64,000 nt of DNA, taken from the NCBI RefSeq assembly GCF_014385085.1, contig NZ_JACRTD010000001.1, forward strand, positions 62,001-126,000. The letters run 5' to 3'. Below, piece by piece: positions 18,184-26,745 of the stretch. This stretch comes from Youxingia wuxianensis. Its GTDB lineage: Bacteria; Bacillota; Clostridia; Oscillospirales; Ruminococcaceae. Position 1 is the first letter of the stretch; the number at the start of each line of letters is the position of its first letter. The notes beneath the pieces were generated by a model that had not been told where the DNA came from, searched no databases, and saw nothing but the letters and a program-made list of their open reading frames with translations. A program made the position numbers and the translations under genes.

Positions 18184-18192
18184 TCTTATATA

Positions 18193-18220
18193 TTGCAACT
18201 AATTGAAAAAATGCTATAAT
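18193..18220 (+). promoter_or_regulatory. Extended -10 promoter for nfnAB
   Basis: TTGCAA at 18193-18198, 16-bp spacer, TATAAT at 18215-18220 preceded by TGC (extended -10). Confidence 0.68.
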
Positions 18221-18272
18221 CAAAATGTTTGATAAAGGCAGGCGTTTTGTATTCAATATTAGGAGTGAGGAT

Positions 18273-19118
18273 ATGTATAAAATCGTGAAAAAACGGCGGT
18301 TAAACGACGCGGTGACTCTCATGGAGGTCCAAGCGCCCCATATCGCCAAAAAAGCCCAGGCAGGGCAGTTTATCATTTTTCGGGTCGACGAGCATGGAGA
18401 AAGGGTCCCGCTGACTATTGCCGACTATGATCGGGAGAAGGGGACCGTCACTATTATTTTTCAAATTGTGGGCGCTTCTACCAAACTGCTCAACCAGTTG
18501 GAAGAAGGAGACGATATTTTAGATTTTGTAGGGCCGTTAGGAACTCCTACGCATTTTGGCGAAGTAAAAAAAGTTTGTGTTATTGGCGGCGGTGTGGGCT
18601 GCGCGATTGCGTATCCTCAGGCCAAGGCGCTTCATAACATGGGCGTTGAAGTAGATTTGATCGCCGGTTTCCGCAGCAAGGATATTGTTATCCTGGAGGA
18701 GGAAATGAAGGCGGTTTCCAAACATCTGTATATTACTACAGACGATGGCAGCTATGGGGAAAAGGGATTTGTAACCGACAAACTCAAATCCCTTATTGAA
18801 GCAGGCGCCGGTTATGATTTAGTGATCGCAATCGGGCCGGTGGTGATGATGAAGTTTGTTTCAAAGACCACGGAGCCTTACGGCATTAAAACATTGGTCA
18901 GTCTCAATCCGATTATGGTGGATGGCACCGGTATGTGCGGCGGATGCCGCGTGAAGGTTGGCGGGGAAACCAAATTTGCCTGTGTAGACGGTCCGGATTT
19001 TGACGGGCACAAAGTAGATTTCGATGAGCTGATGCAGAGAAATACTATTTATAAGCAAAGAGAGCAGCATGACAGCGAGCATGTCTGCCGCTTAACAGGG
19101 GGAAAACGCCATGGCTAA
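18273..19118 (+). CDS. nfnA: NfnA-type FAD/NAD-binding subunit (sulfide/dihydroorotate dehydrogenase-like)
   Basis: Protein of 281 residues. The ATG at 18273 follows AGGAGTGAGG and is preferred over 18225. It has a ferredoxin-reductase fold: FAD-binding RVPLTIADY near residue 47, NAD-binding VIGGGVGCAIAYPQ near 103, and a C-terminal Cys cluster (GMCGGCRVKVGG, then FACVDGP) for a [2Fe-2S] centre. Together with the next gene, which it overlaps by 8 bp, it matches the NfnAB complex that couples NADH, NADPH and ferredoxin by electron bifurcation in anaerobes. The alternative annotation, small subunit of a glutamate synthase-like enzyme, rests on the same homology; no large glutamate synthase subunit is present here. 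Confidence 0.85.
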   Translation: MYKIVKKRRLNDAVTLMEVQAPHIAKKAQAGQFIIFRVDEHGERVPLTIADYDREKGTVTIIFQIVGASTKLLNQLEEGDDILDFVGPLGTPTHFGEVKKVCVIGGGVGCAIAYPQAKALHNMGVEVDLIAGFRSKDIVILEEEMKAVSKHLYITTDDGSYGEKGFVTDKLKSLIEAGAGYDLVIAIGPVVMMKFVSKTTEPYGIKTLVSLNPIMVDGTGMCGGCRVKVGGETKFACVDGPDFDGHKVDFDELMQRNTIYKQREQHDSEHVCRLTGGKRHG

Positions 19119-20502
19119 TATGACTCCGAATAAATGTCCTATGCCTGAACAGGCCCCGGACGTACGAAATAAAAACTTTAAAGAAGTGGCTTTGGGATAT
19201 ACGCCGGAAATGGCCCTGGAGGAAGCAAAACGCTGTCTTCAATGCAAACATCGTCCCTGCGTGAGCGGCTGTCCGGTAAACGTGCAGATTCCGGAATTTA
19301 TCGCCAAGGTAGCACAGGGGGATTTTGAAGGCGCTTATCAGGTGATTGCCCAGACCAACTCCCTGCCGGCAGTGTGCGGGCGCGTATGCCCCCAGGAGAG
19401 CCAGTGTGAAGGCAAGTGCGTCCGCGGTATTAAAAACGAACCGGTAGGAATCGGGCGTTTGGAACGGTTTGTAGCCGACTGGCATATGGCCAATGGGACG
19501 GATGAGATAAAAGCTGCGGAGCCTAACGGACATAAAGTGGCTGTTGTAGGCGCCGGCCCTTCCAGCCTTACCTGCGCAGGCGATCTGGCGAAAATGGGAT
19601 ATCAAGTAACTGTATTGGAAGCGTTTCATGTAGCCGGAGGAGTGCTGGTGTACGGGATCCCTGAGTTTCGTCTTCCCAAAAAGATTGTCGCCAAAGAAAT
19701 TGACAAGTTGGAAAAGATGGGGGTAGACATCCAGACCAATATGGTGGTTGGAAAGGTAAATTCCGTAGACGAGCTGTTTGAACAGGGCTATGAGGCGGTA
19801 TTTATCGGTTCCGGCGCAGGACTGCCCAGCTTTATGAATATTGAAGGGGAAGATTTGATGGGGGTATATTCCGCTAACGAGTATCTTACCCGTATCAATC
19901 TGATGAAAGCGTATATGGAGGGCTATGACACTCCGATCAAAAAGAGCAAATCAGTAGCGGTGGTTGGCGGCGGCAACGTGGCCATGGACGCTGCCCGGTG
20001 CGCTAAACGTCTGGGTGCTCAAAACGTATATATTGTTTACCGGCGTTCAGAAGAGGAAATGCCCGCACGAAAAGAAGAAATTCACCACGCCAAAGAAGAG
20101 GGCATTATCTTTAAGCTTTTAAACAATCCGGTAAGGATTTTAAACGACGGCAATGGCAGCGTTGCCGGCATGGAATGTGTAGAGATGGAGCTGGGCGAAC
20201 CGGACGCTTCCGGCCGCCGCCGTCCGATCGAAAAGAAAGGTTCCAACTTTGTGCTGGATGTGGATACAGTCATTATGTCTATCGGGACCTCTCCCAACCC
20301 GCTGATCCGCACTACCACCGAAGGTCTGGAGGCCAACAAAAAAGGCTGCTTGATCGCCGATGAAAATATGGCGACCACCAAAGAGGGCGTGTATGCCGGC
20401 GGCGATGCGGTTACCGGCGCGGCCACAGTAATCCTGGCGATGGGGGCAGGCAAAAAAGCAGCGGCTTCCATCGATGAATATATTAAAAATAAAAAGAAGT
20501 AA
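19111..20502 (+). CDS. nfnB: NfnB-type / GltD-like NADPH oxidoreductase subunit
   Basis: Protein of 463 residues. The N-terminal domain carries two Cys clusters for [4Fe-4S] centres (CLQCKHRPCVSGCP near 34 and CGRVCPQESQCEGKC near 90). It is followed by two dinucleotide-binding folds: AVVGAGPSSLTCAGDL near 146 for FAD and AVVGGGNVAMDAARCA near 289 for NADPH. The final GDAVTGAATVILAMGAG is the FAD-capping motif of the GltD family. Genome tools often name this gltA. The overlap with nfnA and the anaerobic context favour the transhydrogenase NfnAB. Confidence 0.87.
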   Translation: MANMTPNKCPMPEQAPDVRNKNFKEVALGYTPEMALEEAKRCLQCKHRPCVSGCPVNVQIPEFIAKVAQGDFEGAYQVIAQTNSLPAVCGRVCPQESQCEGKCVRGIKNEPVGIGRLERFVADWHMANGTDEIKAAEPNGHKVAVVGAGPSSLTCAGDLAKMGYQVTVLEAFHVAGGVLVYGIPEFRLPKKIVAKEIDKLEKMGVDIQTNMVVGKVNSVDELFEQGYEAVFIGSGAGLPSFMNIEGEDLMGVYSANEYLTRINLMKAYMEGYDTPIKKSKSVAVVGGGNVAMDAARCAKRLGAQNVYIVYRRSEEEMPARKEEIHHAKEEGIIFKLLNNPVRILNDGNGSVAGMECVEMELGEPDASGRRRPIEKKGSNFVLDVDTVIMSIGTSPNPLIRTTTEGLEANKKGCLIADENMATTKEGVYAGGDAVTGAATVILAMGAGKKAAASIDEYIKNKKK

Positions 20503-20510
20503 GCTGCTCA

Positions 20511-20550
20511 AACAGCCCGTCATATTTTATGACGGGCTGTTTTCATTTTT
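20511..20550 (+). terminator. Intrinsic terminator after nfnAB
   Basis: Perfect 14-bp stem (20511-20524 with 20528-20541), 3-nt loop, then a T-rich tail. Confidence 0.92.
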
Positions 20551-20618
20551 TTCTTTCCGGCCGCATAAACTGGAAATAGGACAAAACTGTGACGATAAAA
20601 AGATCGGAGAGAAAAAAT

Positions 20619-21482
20619 ATGATACATCAGCGTACAAGAACTACCTTCCGCCCTGCCGCCAGAAGAACCCGCCGGGAACCGGCGGCAAAAGATCCTTATT
20701 TGATAATTTTAACCGCGCAGATTGTCGTATGTATTATACTAATAACCGTATCATGGGCATCAGGAAAAATAAATCTTCCCTTTATGGAGGAAATTTCACA
20801 AAAATTTAAATTCCTTATTATGGAAGAAACAGTGGAGTTTCCAGTATCCTTAAAACTGCCGGATTATGATACAGTGGTACAAACGGCAGCAGGTTATCTG
20901 GAAAAGATCTCTCGCTGGCCGGAATTATTGGGGCTGAAAAAGGCGGAAAATTCGGCAGAAGAGGAAAAAATCCTGGGACATGCCGAGCTGACAGGCGCCG
21001 GCGGCTGGATGGGGTTGGGAAAAGAGGAGATGAAATCGCCCCCTTCCTCCTGCGAACTGTCCCCCATTCGCCTCTCCGCTGGTATACAGCCGCCGACTAG
21101 TGGGAAAGTAACTTCTTTTTATGGTTATCGTAAGCACCCCATTACAGAAAGCCCGGACTTTCATCGGGGTGTAGATATTGCGACGGTAAAGGGCAGCGGG
21201 ATTTATCTTCCTTTGCCTGGGCAGGTATCGGAGGTGGACGTGTCCTCTGTTTATGGAAATTATGTGACGATTGACCATGGCGGCGGCCTGCAGACTACTT
21301 ACTGCCACTGTGAGACTATCCTGGTGCAGACAGGGACAAATTTGCGCAGAGGAGAAAAAATCGCCACGGTAGGGAGCACGGGAATTTCTACTGGGCCGCA
21401 TGTGCATTTTGAAATTTCCAAAGATGGAGTTTATTATAACCCGGCATGGGTGCTTAGCGGGATGAGTGGTTATGGAATTTAA
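20619..21482 (+). CDS. Membrane-anchored M23 (LytM) peptidase-like protein, SpoIVFA-like
   Basis: Protein of about 287 residues: a basic N-terminus, one membrane segment (about 27-47), a linker and a C-terminal M23 domain (about 160-280). The metal-ligand pattern is intact (HRGVD near 180, HVHFEIS near 261). GGAGAG 8 bp upstream supports the ATG at 20619 over the GTG at 20589. It overlaps the next gene, an M50 protease of the SpoIVFB type. In Bacillus the pair spoIVFA-spoIVFB has this same arrangement, SpoIVFA being an M23-domain regulator of SpoIVFB in pro-SigK processing. The assignment rests on that context; a plain cell-wall endopeptidase is the alternative. Confidence 0.75.
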   Translation: MIHQRTRTTFRPAARRTRREPAAKDPYLIILTAQIVVCIILITVSWASGKINLPFMEEISQKFKFLIMEETVEFPVSLKLPDYDTVVQTAAGYLEKISRWPELLGLKKAENSAEEEKILGHAELTGAGGWMGLGKEEMKSPPSSCELSPIRLSAGIQPPTSGKVTSFYGYRKHPITESPDFHRGVDIATVKGSGIYLPLPGQVSEVDVSSVYGNYVTIDHGGGLQTTYCHCETILVQTGTNLRRGEKIATVGSTGISTGPHVHFEISKDGVYYNPAWVLSGMSGYGI

Positions 21483-22080
21483 TCTGCGGGGAATAAAAGT
21501 AGGCTTTTCCTTCGAGTTTTTTGCAGTGATCGCATTATATATGCTTTTGGACCGGATGGGGATCGGGCTGCTGGCACTGGCGGCGATAGTAATTCATGAG
21601 GGAGGGCATATATTAGCCATGAGAGCGGTGAAGGCCCCTATTGTGTCACTGGGATTTTACCCTTTCGGGATCAAGTTAAATCAGGGACAAAACCGCCTTT
21701 CCTATGCTCAGGAAATATTTATTTTTACCGCAGGACCGGGGAGCAATCTGCTGACGGCGGCCATCTGCGGGATAATACTCCAGATGCTTGCGGTCTTTTC
21801 AGAAACCTTGGCGGCCTTTTTGACAGTCAATATTCTTCTGGCGGTATTTAACCTGCTCCCGGTGGGCCGGCTGGATGGGGGACAGATTGTAAAATCATTT
21901 CTTTTCCATATGCTGCCGGAGGATAAGATTTATTGGGTGCGGATACTCCAAAGAATTTTAGGGTTTATGGTGCTAACACCCATGTTCGCTCTTTCTTTTT
22001 ATCTGCTGGGAGCCCCTGAGAGAAATATGACTCTCCTATTTACCAGCGTGTATCTGGCCTACTGCGTATGGAAGGGCTGA
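21466..22080 (+). CDS. spoIVFB: M50 site-2-type protease, SpoIVFB-like
   Basis: Intramembrane metalloprotease of about 204 residues. The zinc motif HEGGH is near residue 44 in a hydrophobic segment, and the third ligand region is NLLPVGRLDGGQ near 127. Four to six membrane segments and the short length match SpoIVFB, which cleaves pro-SigK in the mother cell during spore formation. It starts (GTG 21466 or ATG 21472) inside the 3' end of the M23 gene, so the two are coupled. Some non-sporulating relatives carry similar proteases of unknown target, so the sporulation role is likely rather than shown. Confidence 0.82.
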   Translation: MVMEFNLRGIKVGFSFEFFAVIALYMLLDRMGIGLLALAAIVIHEGGHILAMRAVKAPIVSLGFYPFGIKLNQGQNRLSYAQEIFIFTAGPGSNLLTAAICGIILQMLAVFSETLAAFLTVNILLAVFNLLPVGRLDGGQIVKSFLFHMLPEDKIYWVRILQRILGFMVLTPMFALSFYLLGAPERNMTLLFTSVYLAYCVWKG

Positions 22081-22156
22081 CCCTTGCAAACAATGTGCGG
22101 TTATAGTATGATTATAACCAGCGTCCGGGATGGGCCGCAGAGAGGATGTTTCATGG

Positions 22157-24001
22157 ATGGATGTGAAAAAAGCGCTGGAACGGGTGCTTTTACAGGTGCA
22201 GAAGCCTGCGCGTTATATTGGGGGCGAACTGGGAAGCATAGTGAAAAGCAAAGACCAAGTGGACGTTCGGTTTGCTTTTTGCTTTCCTGATCTTTATGAA
22301 GTAGGAATGTCCCATTTGGGAATGAAAATTCTGTATTCACTGATGAATGAACGGCAGGATGTATGGTGTCAGCGGGTATTCGCTCCGGATACGGATATGG
22401 AAAAAATTATGCGGGAAAAGAAAATCCCATTATGGGGCCTGGAAAGCTTGGAACCCATTAAGGATTTTGATTTTATTGGTTTCACCCTTCAATATGAGAT
22501 GAGCTATACCGCCATATTAAATATGTTGGATTTGGCCGGTCTGCCGGTAAAATCCTGTGATAGAAAGGCTCTTTCGCCGTTGGTAGTAGCGGGAGGGCCA
22601 TGCGCCTGCAACCCGGAACCTATCGCTGATTTTATCGATCTGTTTATTTTAGGCGAGGGGGAAGAGGTCAATCTGGAACTGATTGATCTGTATCAGAAAG
22701 GAAAAAAAGAGGGCTGGGACAAGCCGCGTTATTTAAAGGAGGCTGCCCAGATACAAGGGATCTATGTCCCTTCTTTTTATGATTTTTCCTATAATGAGGA
22801 CGGCACTATAAATAAGGTGACCGCGAGGGAAGGCGCGCCTGAAATTGTTCACAAACGGATCATTAAGGATTTGGACAAGGTCTATTACCCGAAAAACTTT
22901 GTGGTTCCTTTTATCGATACTGTTCATGACAGAGCTATGACGGAAGTGCTTCGCGGATGTATCCGCGGTTGCCGTTTTTGCCAGGCGGGATTTATTTACC
23001 GGCCGTTTCGAGAAAAGGAATTTGAGACGATCAATCAAAACGCAATGGACCTGTGTAAAAATACCGGTTATGACGAAGTATCTTTAACCTCTCTGAGTAC
23101 CAGCGATTATTCCAAACTGGAACCGCTGCTGGATAAAATGCTCCCGTGGACTACGGAGGAAAGCGTTAATATCGCTTTGCCGTCTTTGCGGGTGGATAAT
23201 TTCTCCCCCCGGCTGATGGAACAGATTGCCAAGGTGCGTAAAAGCGGACTGACTTTCGCTCCGGAAGCGGGTACACAGCGTCTGCGGGACGTGATTAATA
23301 AGAACGTCAGCGAGCAGGAGGTGCTCAATACCTGCAAAACCGCCTTTGAGGGCGGTTATACCTCGGTGAAACTGTATTTTATGATGGGCCTTCCTACGGA
23401 AACGATGGAAGATATTGAAGGGATTGTGCATCTGGCGCAGAAGGTGGTGGACCTGTATTACAGTCTGCCTACGAAACCGAAAGGGAAAGGGGTCAATGTG
23501 ACCGTCAGCTGCGCTTGCTTTGTGCCCAAGCCTTTTACACCTTTTGAATTTGAGCCGCAGGATACCCGGGCCCAGCTTCAGGAGAAGCAGAGACGTTTAC
23601 TGGATACGGTAAAGAGTAAAAAAATTTCCATAAAATATCACGACAGTATTACCAGCTTTTTAGAGGCGGTACTGGCTAGGGGAGACCGGAGACTTTGCCC
23701 GGTAATTGAGACGGCCTGGCGCAACGGAGGAAACCTGGAAGGCTGGAATGAACATTTTGAGGTTCAACGCTGGACAAACGCCGCGAAAGAATGCGGGGTG
23801 GATTTGGATTTCTATGCTTTGCGCCGCAGAGGCTATGAAGAAGTCATGCCCTGGGATCATTTGGATTATGGAGTTACAAAAGCGTTTTTGATCCGGGAAA
23901 ACAAGCTTGCCTATGAGGACAGGCCCACTCCGCACTGCCGGATGAAATGTTCTGGCTGCGGAGCCAATCGGCTGTTGGGAGGTGCGTGCTTTGGGGAATG
24001 A
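22157..24001 (+). CDS. TIGR03960-type B12-binding-like radical SAM protein
   Basis: Protein of about 614 residues from the ATG at 22157 (an upstream in-frame ATG at 22130 has no clear ribosome site). The family's opening VQKPARYIGGELG is at residue 15. A cobalamin-binding-like N-terminal domain precedes the radical SAM core. The core starts at CIRGCRFCQAG (C-x3-C-x2-C for the 4Fe-4S cluster) near 280. The tail has a Cys-rich MKCSGCGANRL motif. It overlaps the DUF2344 gene; in many Firmicutes this pair stands together near spoIVFB and ribosomal protein genes. The reaction is not established to my knowledge; an RNA- or translation-related modification is often suspected. Confidence 0.85.
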   Translation: MDVKKALERVLLQVQKPARYIGGELGSIVKSKDQVDVRFAFCFPDLYEVGMSHLGMKILYSLMNERQDVWCQRVFAPDTDMEKIMREKKIPLWGLESLEPIKDFDFIGFTLQYEMSYTAILNMLDLAGLPVKSCDRKALSPLVVAGGPCACNPEPIADFIDLFILGEGEEVNLELIDLYQKGKKEGWDKPRYLKEAAQIQGIYVPSFYDFSYNEDGTINKVTAREGAPEIVHKRIIKDLDKVYYPKNFVVPFIDTVHDRAMTEVLRGCIRGCRFCQAGFIYRPFREKEFETINQNAMDLCKNTGYDEVSLTSLSTSDYSKLEPLLDKMLPWTTEESVNIALPSLRVDNFSPRLMEQIAKVRKSGLTFAPEAGTQRLRDVINKNVSEQEVLNTCKTAFEGGYTSVKLYFMMGLPTETMEDIEGIVHLAQKVVDLYYSLPTKPKGKGVNVTVSCACFVPKPFTPFEFEPQDTRAQLQEKQRRLLDTVKSKKISIKYHDSITSFLEAVLARGDRRLCPVIETAWRNGGNLEGWNEHFEVQRWTNAAKECGVDLDFYALRRRGYEEVMPWDHLDYGVTKAFLIRENKLAYEDRPTPHCRMKCSGCGANRLLGGACFGE

Positions 24002-24668
24002 GCTGTTTGCAGATACCGTCCGGGTGTTTTTTGAGAAAAAAGGCAGGATTAAATATATTTCTCATTTGGATATTGTGCGGTGCATATCCCGGGCGATAAA
24101 ACGTTCCGGTCTTCCTGTATGGTATACCTTGGGATTTAATCCCCATATCTACCTCACTTTTGCACTGCCTTTATCCTTAGGATTTGAAAGCGAATGTGAG
24201 AGTATGGATTTTCGCCTTACGGAGCATAAAGATCCTCAAGAGATTATCGAAAGCCTTAATCGGGTGTTTCCTGAGGGGCTGCGGGTATATAAGGCGGTAC
24301 TGGCAGTAACTAAGCCGGAAGCAATTCGCTGGGCACAGTATGATATCCAGCTGGAATACGACTGCCTGTCCGGAGAGGAAGTGGCAAAAGAGTTTGAGGC
24401 TTTCTGCGGACAGAGCTGCATTGAAACCAGCAAGCGTACAAAAAAAGGGGAAAAAACAATCGATTTAAAACCGCTGTTTTCCATCCAGAAATTGATCGGG
24501 GAGAGAAATGCGGTAACCATGGTTATGCGTGCGGCGGCGGGTACGTCTCTGAATATTAACCCTACCCTGGTCCTGAACGCCTTTGCCGCCCAAAGCGGCA
24601 GGGTTCCGGACTGGATGAAAATTGTGCGGACCCGGATTTTAACTGAGGAATTAGAAGATTTTGTATAA
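23982..24668 (+). CDS. DUF2344 (TIGR03936) family protein
   Basis: Protein of up to 228 residues starting with GTG 23982 (or TTG 23991), overlapping the radical SAM gene by 20 bp with GGAGG just upstream. The N-terminus RVFFEKKGRIKYISHLDI followed by KRSGLPVWYTLGFNPH is characteristic of DUF2344, which occurs next to or fused with the TIGR03960 radical SAM protein. The fixed pairing implies a common reaction, with this protein as a possible substrate- or RNA-binding partner. Function unproven. Confidence 0.85.
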   Translation: MRALGNELFADTVRVFFEKKGRIKYISHLDIVRCISRAIKRSGLPVWYTLGFNPHIYLTFALPLSLGFESECESMDFRLTEHKDPQEIIESLNRVFPEGLRVYKAVLAVTKPEAIRWAQYDIQLEYDCLSGEEVAKEFEAFCGQSCIETSKRTKKGEKTIDLKPLFSIQKLIGERNAVTMVMRAAAGTSLNINPTLVLNAFAAQSGRVPDWMKIVRTRILTEELEDFV

Positions 24669-24675
24669 AAACTAC

Positions 24676-24704
24676 TTGATTTCTCATTTTGGGTATGGTA
24701 TAGT
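24676..24704 (+). promoter_or_regulatory. Extended -10 promoter for rplS
   Basis: TTGATT at 24676-24681, 17-bp spacer, TATAGT at 24699-24704 preceded by TGG. Confidence 0.7.
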
Positions 24705-24710
24705 ATATAA

Positions 24711-24837
24711 GCATGTAATGAACGTTGTATCCTTGCAACGGGACTTTATGCCCAGCCAAAAGATGGCTGAACATCAAAGCGGACAGTCCTCTGCCATAAC
24801 TCATGGGAATGAATGTCTGAAATACAAAGGAGGAAGT
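24711..24837 (+). promoter_or_regulatory. Probable L19 leader RNA (autoregulatory 5' UTR)
   Basis: About 127 nt between promoter and rplS with ordered pairing: hairpin 24723-24727/24736-24740, then ggact 24741-24745 pairing with agtcc 24785-24789 around an inner hairpin 24753-24758/24764-24769. Structured leaders before rplS are known in Firmicutes (Rfam L19 leader) and are thought to mediate control by L19. The match here is by position and folding, not by covariance search. Confidence 0.55.
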
Positions 24838-24841
24838 ATCA

Positions 24842-25186
24842 ATGGATGCTTTAAAGCACATTGCCAGCGATTGCATGAAGACTGAAATGCCCGTAGTTAA
24901 CATCGGTGATACCGTGCGTGTTTCCGTATGGATCAAAGAGGGCGAAAAAGAAAGAATTCAGGCTTTTGAAGGAACCGTTATCGCCAAAAAACATGGCGGC
25001 GTTTCCGAAACCTTTACCGTTCGCCGCGTTGCCCATGGCTGCGGTGTAGAGAGAGTTTTCCCGATTCATTCGCCTAACGTTGAAAAGGTAGAACTGATCA
25101 GAAGCGGTCGTGTCCGCAGAGGCAAACTCTACTATCTGCGTAACAGAGTTGGTAAAGCTGCGAAAGTTAAAGAAATCATTCGCTAA
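24842..25186 (+). CDS. rplS: 50S ribosomal protein L19
   Basis: Protein of 114 residues with the standard L19 features: IPVVNIGDTVRV-like start (here MPVVNIGDTVRVSVWI), EGTVIAKKHGG, SETFTVRRVAHGCGVERVFP and the basic GRVRRGKLYYLR end. Full length. AAAGGAGG precedes the ATG. It is transcribed from its own promoter through a structured leader and ends in a terminator, so it is separate here from the trmD/rimM genes that often precede it. Confidence 0.97.
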   Translation: MDALKHIASDCMKTEMPVVNIGDTVRVSVWIKEGEKERIQAFEGTVIAKKHGGVSETFTVRRVAHGCGVERVFPIHSPNVEKVELIRSGRVRRGKLYYLRNRVGKAAKVKEIIR

Positions 25187-25197
25187 TGGTATAACTA

Positions 25198-25232
25198 AAA
25201 ACGGGACGTCGTTGACGTCCCGTTTTGTTTTT
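25198..25232 (+). terminator. Intrinsic terminator after rplS
   Basis: Perfect 13-bp stem (25198-25210 with 25214-25226), 3-nt loop, then a long T-rich tail. Confidence 0.92.
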
Positions 25233-25439
25233 TCTGTTTTTTGGGTTTTTCTGCTGGAAGGTTTTATAATCTTCGGCGGAATAGCCCTATCAGGACAGGC
25301 AGCATGGAAACGAGAACTCTGTGGCGGATGAAAATTTATCAGATTTAATGTCTTTAATCCCAGGCGTTGTTGACGAAATAAATACGGAGAACAAAGCCGT
25401 ACTAACACTTACAAGCAAAAGGGACATTTTTTGACTCGG

Positions 25440-25468
25440 TTGAAAGCCGTTTTGAAAAATGATATAAT
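25440..25468 (+). promoter_or_regulatory. SigA-type promoter for the signal peptidase operon
   Basis: TTGAAA at 25440-25445, 17-bp spacer, TATAAT at 25463-25468. The 200 bases between the rplS terminator and this promoter hold no gene I can support. Confidence 0.72.
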
Positions 25469-25501
25469 ATACTATCTGATTTTTTAAAGTGGTGAATAAA
25501 A

Positions 25502-26191
25502 ATGTATCAATATAACAAAGATGATTTTGAAAATAAAAACAGCCGGGAACCTGCGGACGAAAGCTATTATAGCTTTGATAAGCCGGCCTCTGACCACAGC
25601 GGGAAAGAGAAGGATATTTATCATTACGACATAGAAAATTCCCTTAACGATAAAGAGCAGGCCGTTCCGGACGCTGTTAAGGAAATATATGAGTGGATCG
25701 AATCCTGTATATTTGCCGTAGTACTGATTTTGGTAGTATTTATTTTTTTGTTCCGCACGGCTACCGTATCAGGGATTTCCATGAATCCCACGCTTTATGA
25801 AAACGAGCGGCTGCTTCTTCAGAAAATCGGGTATACCGATCCGGAATACGGGGATATTGTGGTGGTGGATAGAACAAATACCAACAACCCGCCGATTATT
25901 AAACGCGTCATCGGCAAAGAAGGGGACACCATCGATATCGATTTTAATGCGGGAATCGTCTATCGCAATGGAACGGCGCTGGAGGAACCGTATGTTAACG
26001 AGCCTACCTTTAAGGAAGAGACGGTAGAGTTTCCGGTTACTATCCCGGAAAACGCTATTTTTGTTATGGGGGACAACCGAAACCACTCCCTGGACAGCCG
26101 AAGCGACGAGGTGGGGATGGTGGATCTGCGCCGGGTTATGGGAAAAGTAATTTTTCGCTTTTTCCCATTTAGCAGGGCAGGAGGATTTTAA
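25502..26191 (+). CDS. lepB: Signal peptidase I (first of tandem pair, long N-terminal extension)
   Basis: Type I signal peptidase of 229 residues that cleaves signal peptides outside the membrane. The catalytic Ser is in SGISMNPTL near residue 94 and the general-base Lys in IIKRVIG near 138, followed by MGDNRNHSLDSR. One membrane segment (about 68-85). The first 60 residues are an acidic, hydrophilic cytoplasmic extension absent from the second copy. Its stop codon overlaps the start of the next lepB by one base. The near-identical sequence of the two catalytic domains points to a tandem duplication. Confidence 0.93.
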   Translation: MYQYNKDDFENKNSREPADESYYSFDKPASDHSGKEKDIYHYDIENSLNDKEQAVPDAVKEIYEWIESCIFAVVLILVVFIFLFRTATVSGISMNPTLYENERLLLQKIGYTDPEYGDIVVVDRTNTNNPPIIKRVIGKEGDTIDIDFNAGIVYRNGTALEEPYVNEPTFKEETVEFPVTIPENAIFVMGDNRNHSLDSRSDEVGMVDLRRVMGKVIFRFFPFSRAGGF

Positions 26192-26745
26192 TGGCTGGGA
26201 AAGACAAAAGAGGCCGGTTGACAGAACTGTATGAATATGTGGAAACTATGGTGTTTGTTGTTGCGGCAATGATGATTATTTTTACCTTTTTCTTTCGTGC
26301 GACCATGGTATCCGGTCCGTCTATGGAACCCACCCTGTATGGGGGAGAATGGTTGGTGCTGCAAAAAATTCAAAGAACGAATGTCACTTATGGGGACATT
26401 GTTAATGTGGACCGCACCCACACCAAAGAGGAACCGGCGATTAAGCGGGTGATCGGCCTGGCGGGGGACGAGATGGATATCGACTTTGAAAAAGGAATCG
26501 TCTATCGAAATGGACAGGCTTTGGAAGAGCCGTATGTCAAGGAACCTACCTATCTTCAATTTGATGTGGAGTTTCCGCTTACTGTACCGGAAAATTGCAT
26601 TTTTGTTTTAGGGGATAACCGCAACGACTCGAAGGACAGCCGTCACAGCGACATTGGTATGGTGGATATGCGAAGAGTAATGGGGAAATCTGTCTTTCGA
26701 TTTTTCCCTCTGGATAAAATAGGAGGTCTTTCATGGAACAGATGA
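26191..26745 (+). CDS. lepB: Signal peptidase I (second of tandem pair)
   Basis: Type I signal peptidase of 184 residues with the catalytic Ser in SGPSMEPTL near 48, Lys in AIKRVIG near 91 and LGDNRNDSKDSR near 145. One membrane segment (about 20-38). Shares most residues with the preceding protein through the catalytic domain but lacks its N-terminal extension and differs just after the Lys. It overlaps the preceding gene by one base and rbgA by 13 bases, so the series is co-translated. Confidence 0.93.
   Translation: MAGKDKRGRLTELYEYVETMVFVVAAMMIIFTFFFRATMVSGPSMEPTLYGGEWLVLQKIQRTNVTYGDIVNVDRTHTKEEPAIKRVIGLAGDEMDIDFEKGIVYRNGQALEEPYVKEPTYLQFDVEFPLTVPENCIFVLGDNRNDSKDSRHSDIGMVDMRRVMGKSVFRFFPLDKIGGLSWNR

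Noticed and set aside
18225..18272. Longer N-terminus for the NfnA-type protein
   Set aside because: The upstream ATG lies just behind the -10 box and lacks a ribosome site, whereas AGGAGTGAGG precedes the ATG at 18273.
22084..22290. Separate 68-codon gene before the radical SAM protein
   Set aside because: It overlaps the radical SAM N-terminus in another frame and has no family features.
25321..25434. Possible 37-codon GTG-started peptide between rplS and lepB
   Set aside because: The encoded sequence looks protein-like, but there is no convincing ribosome site or promoter directly before it.
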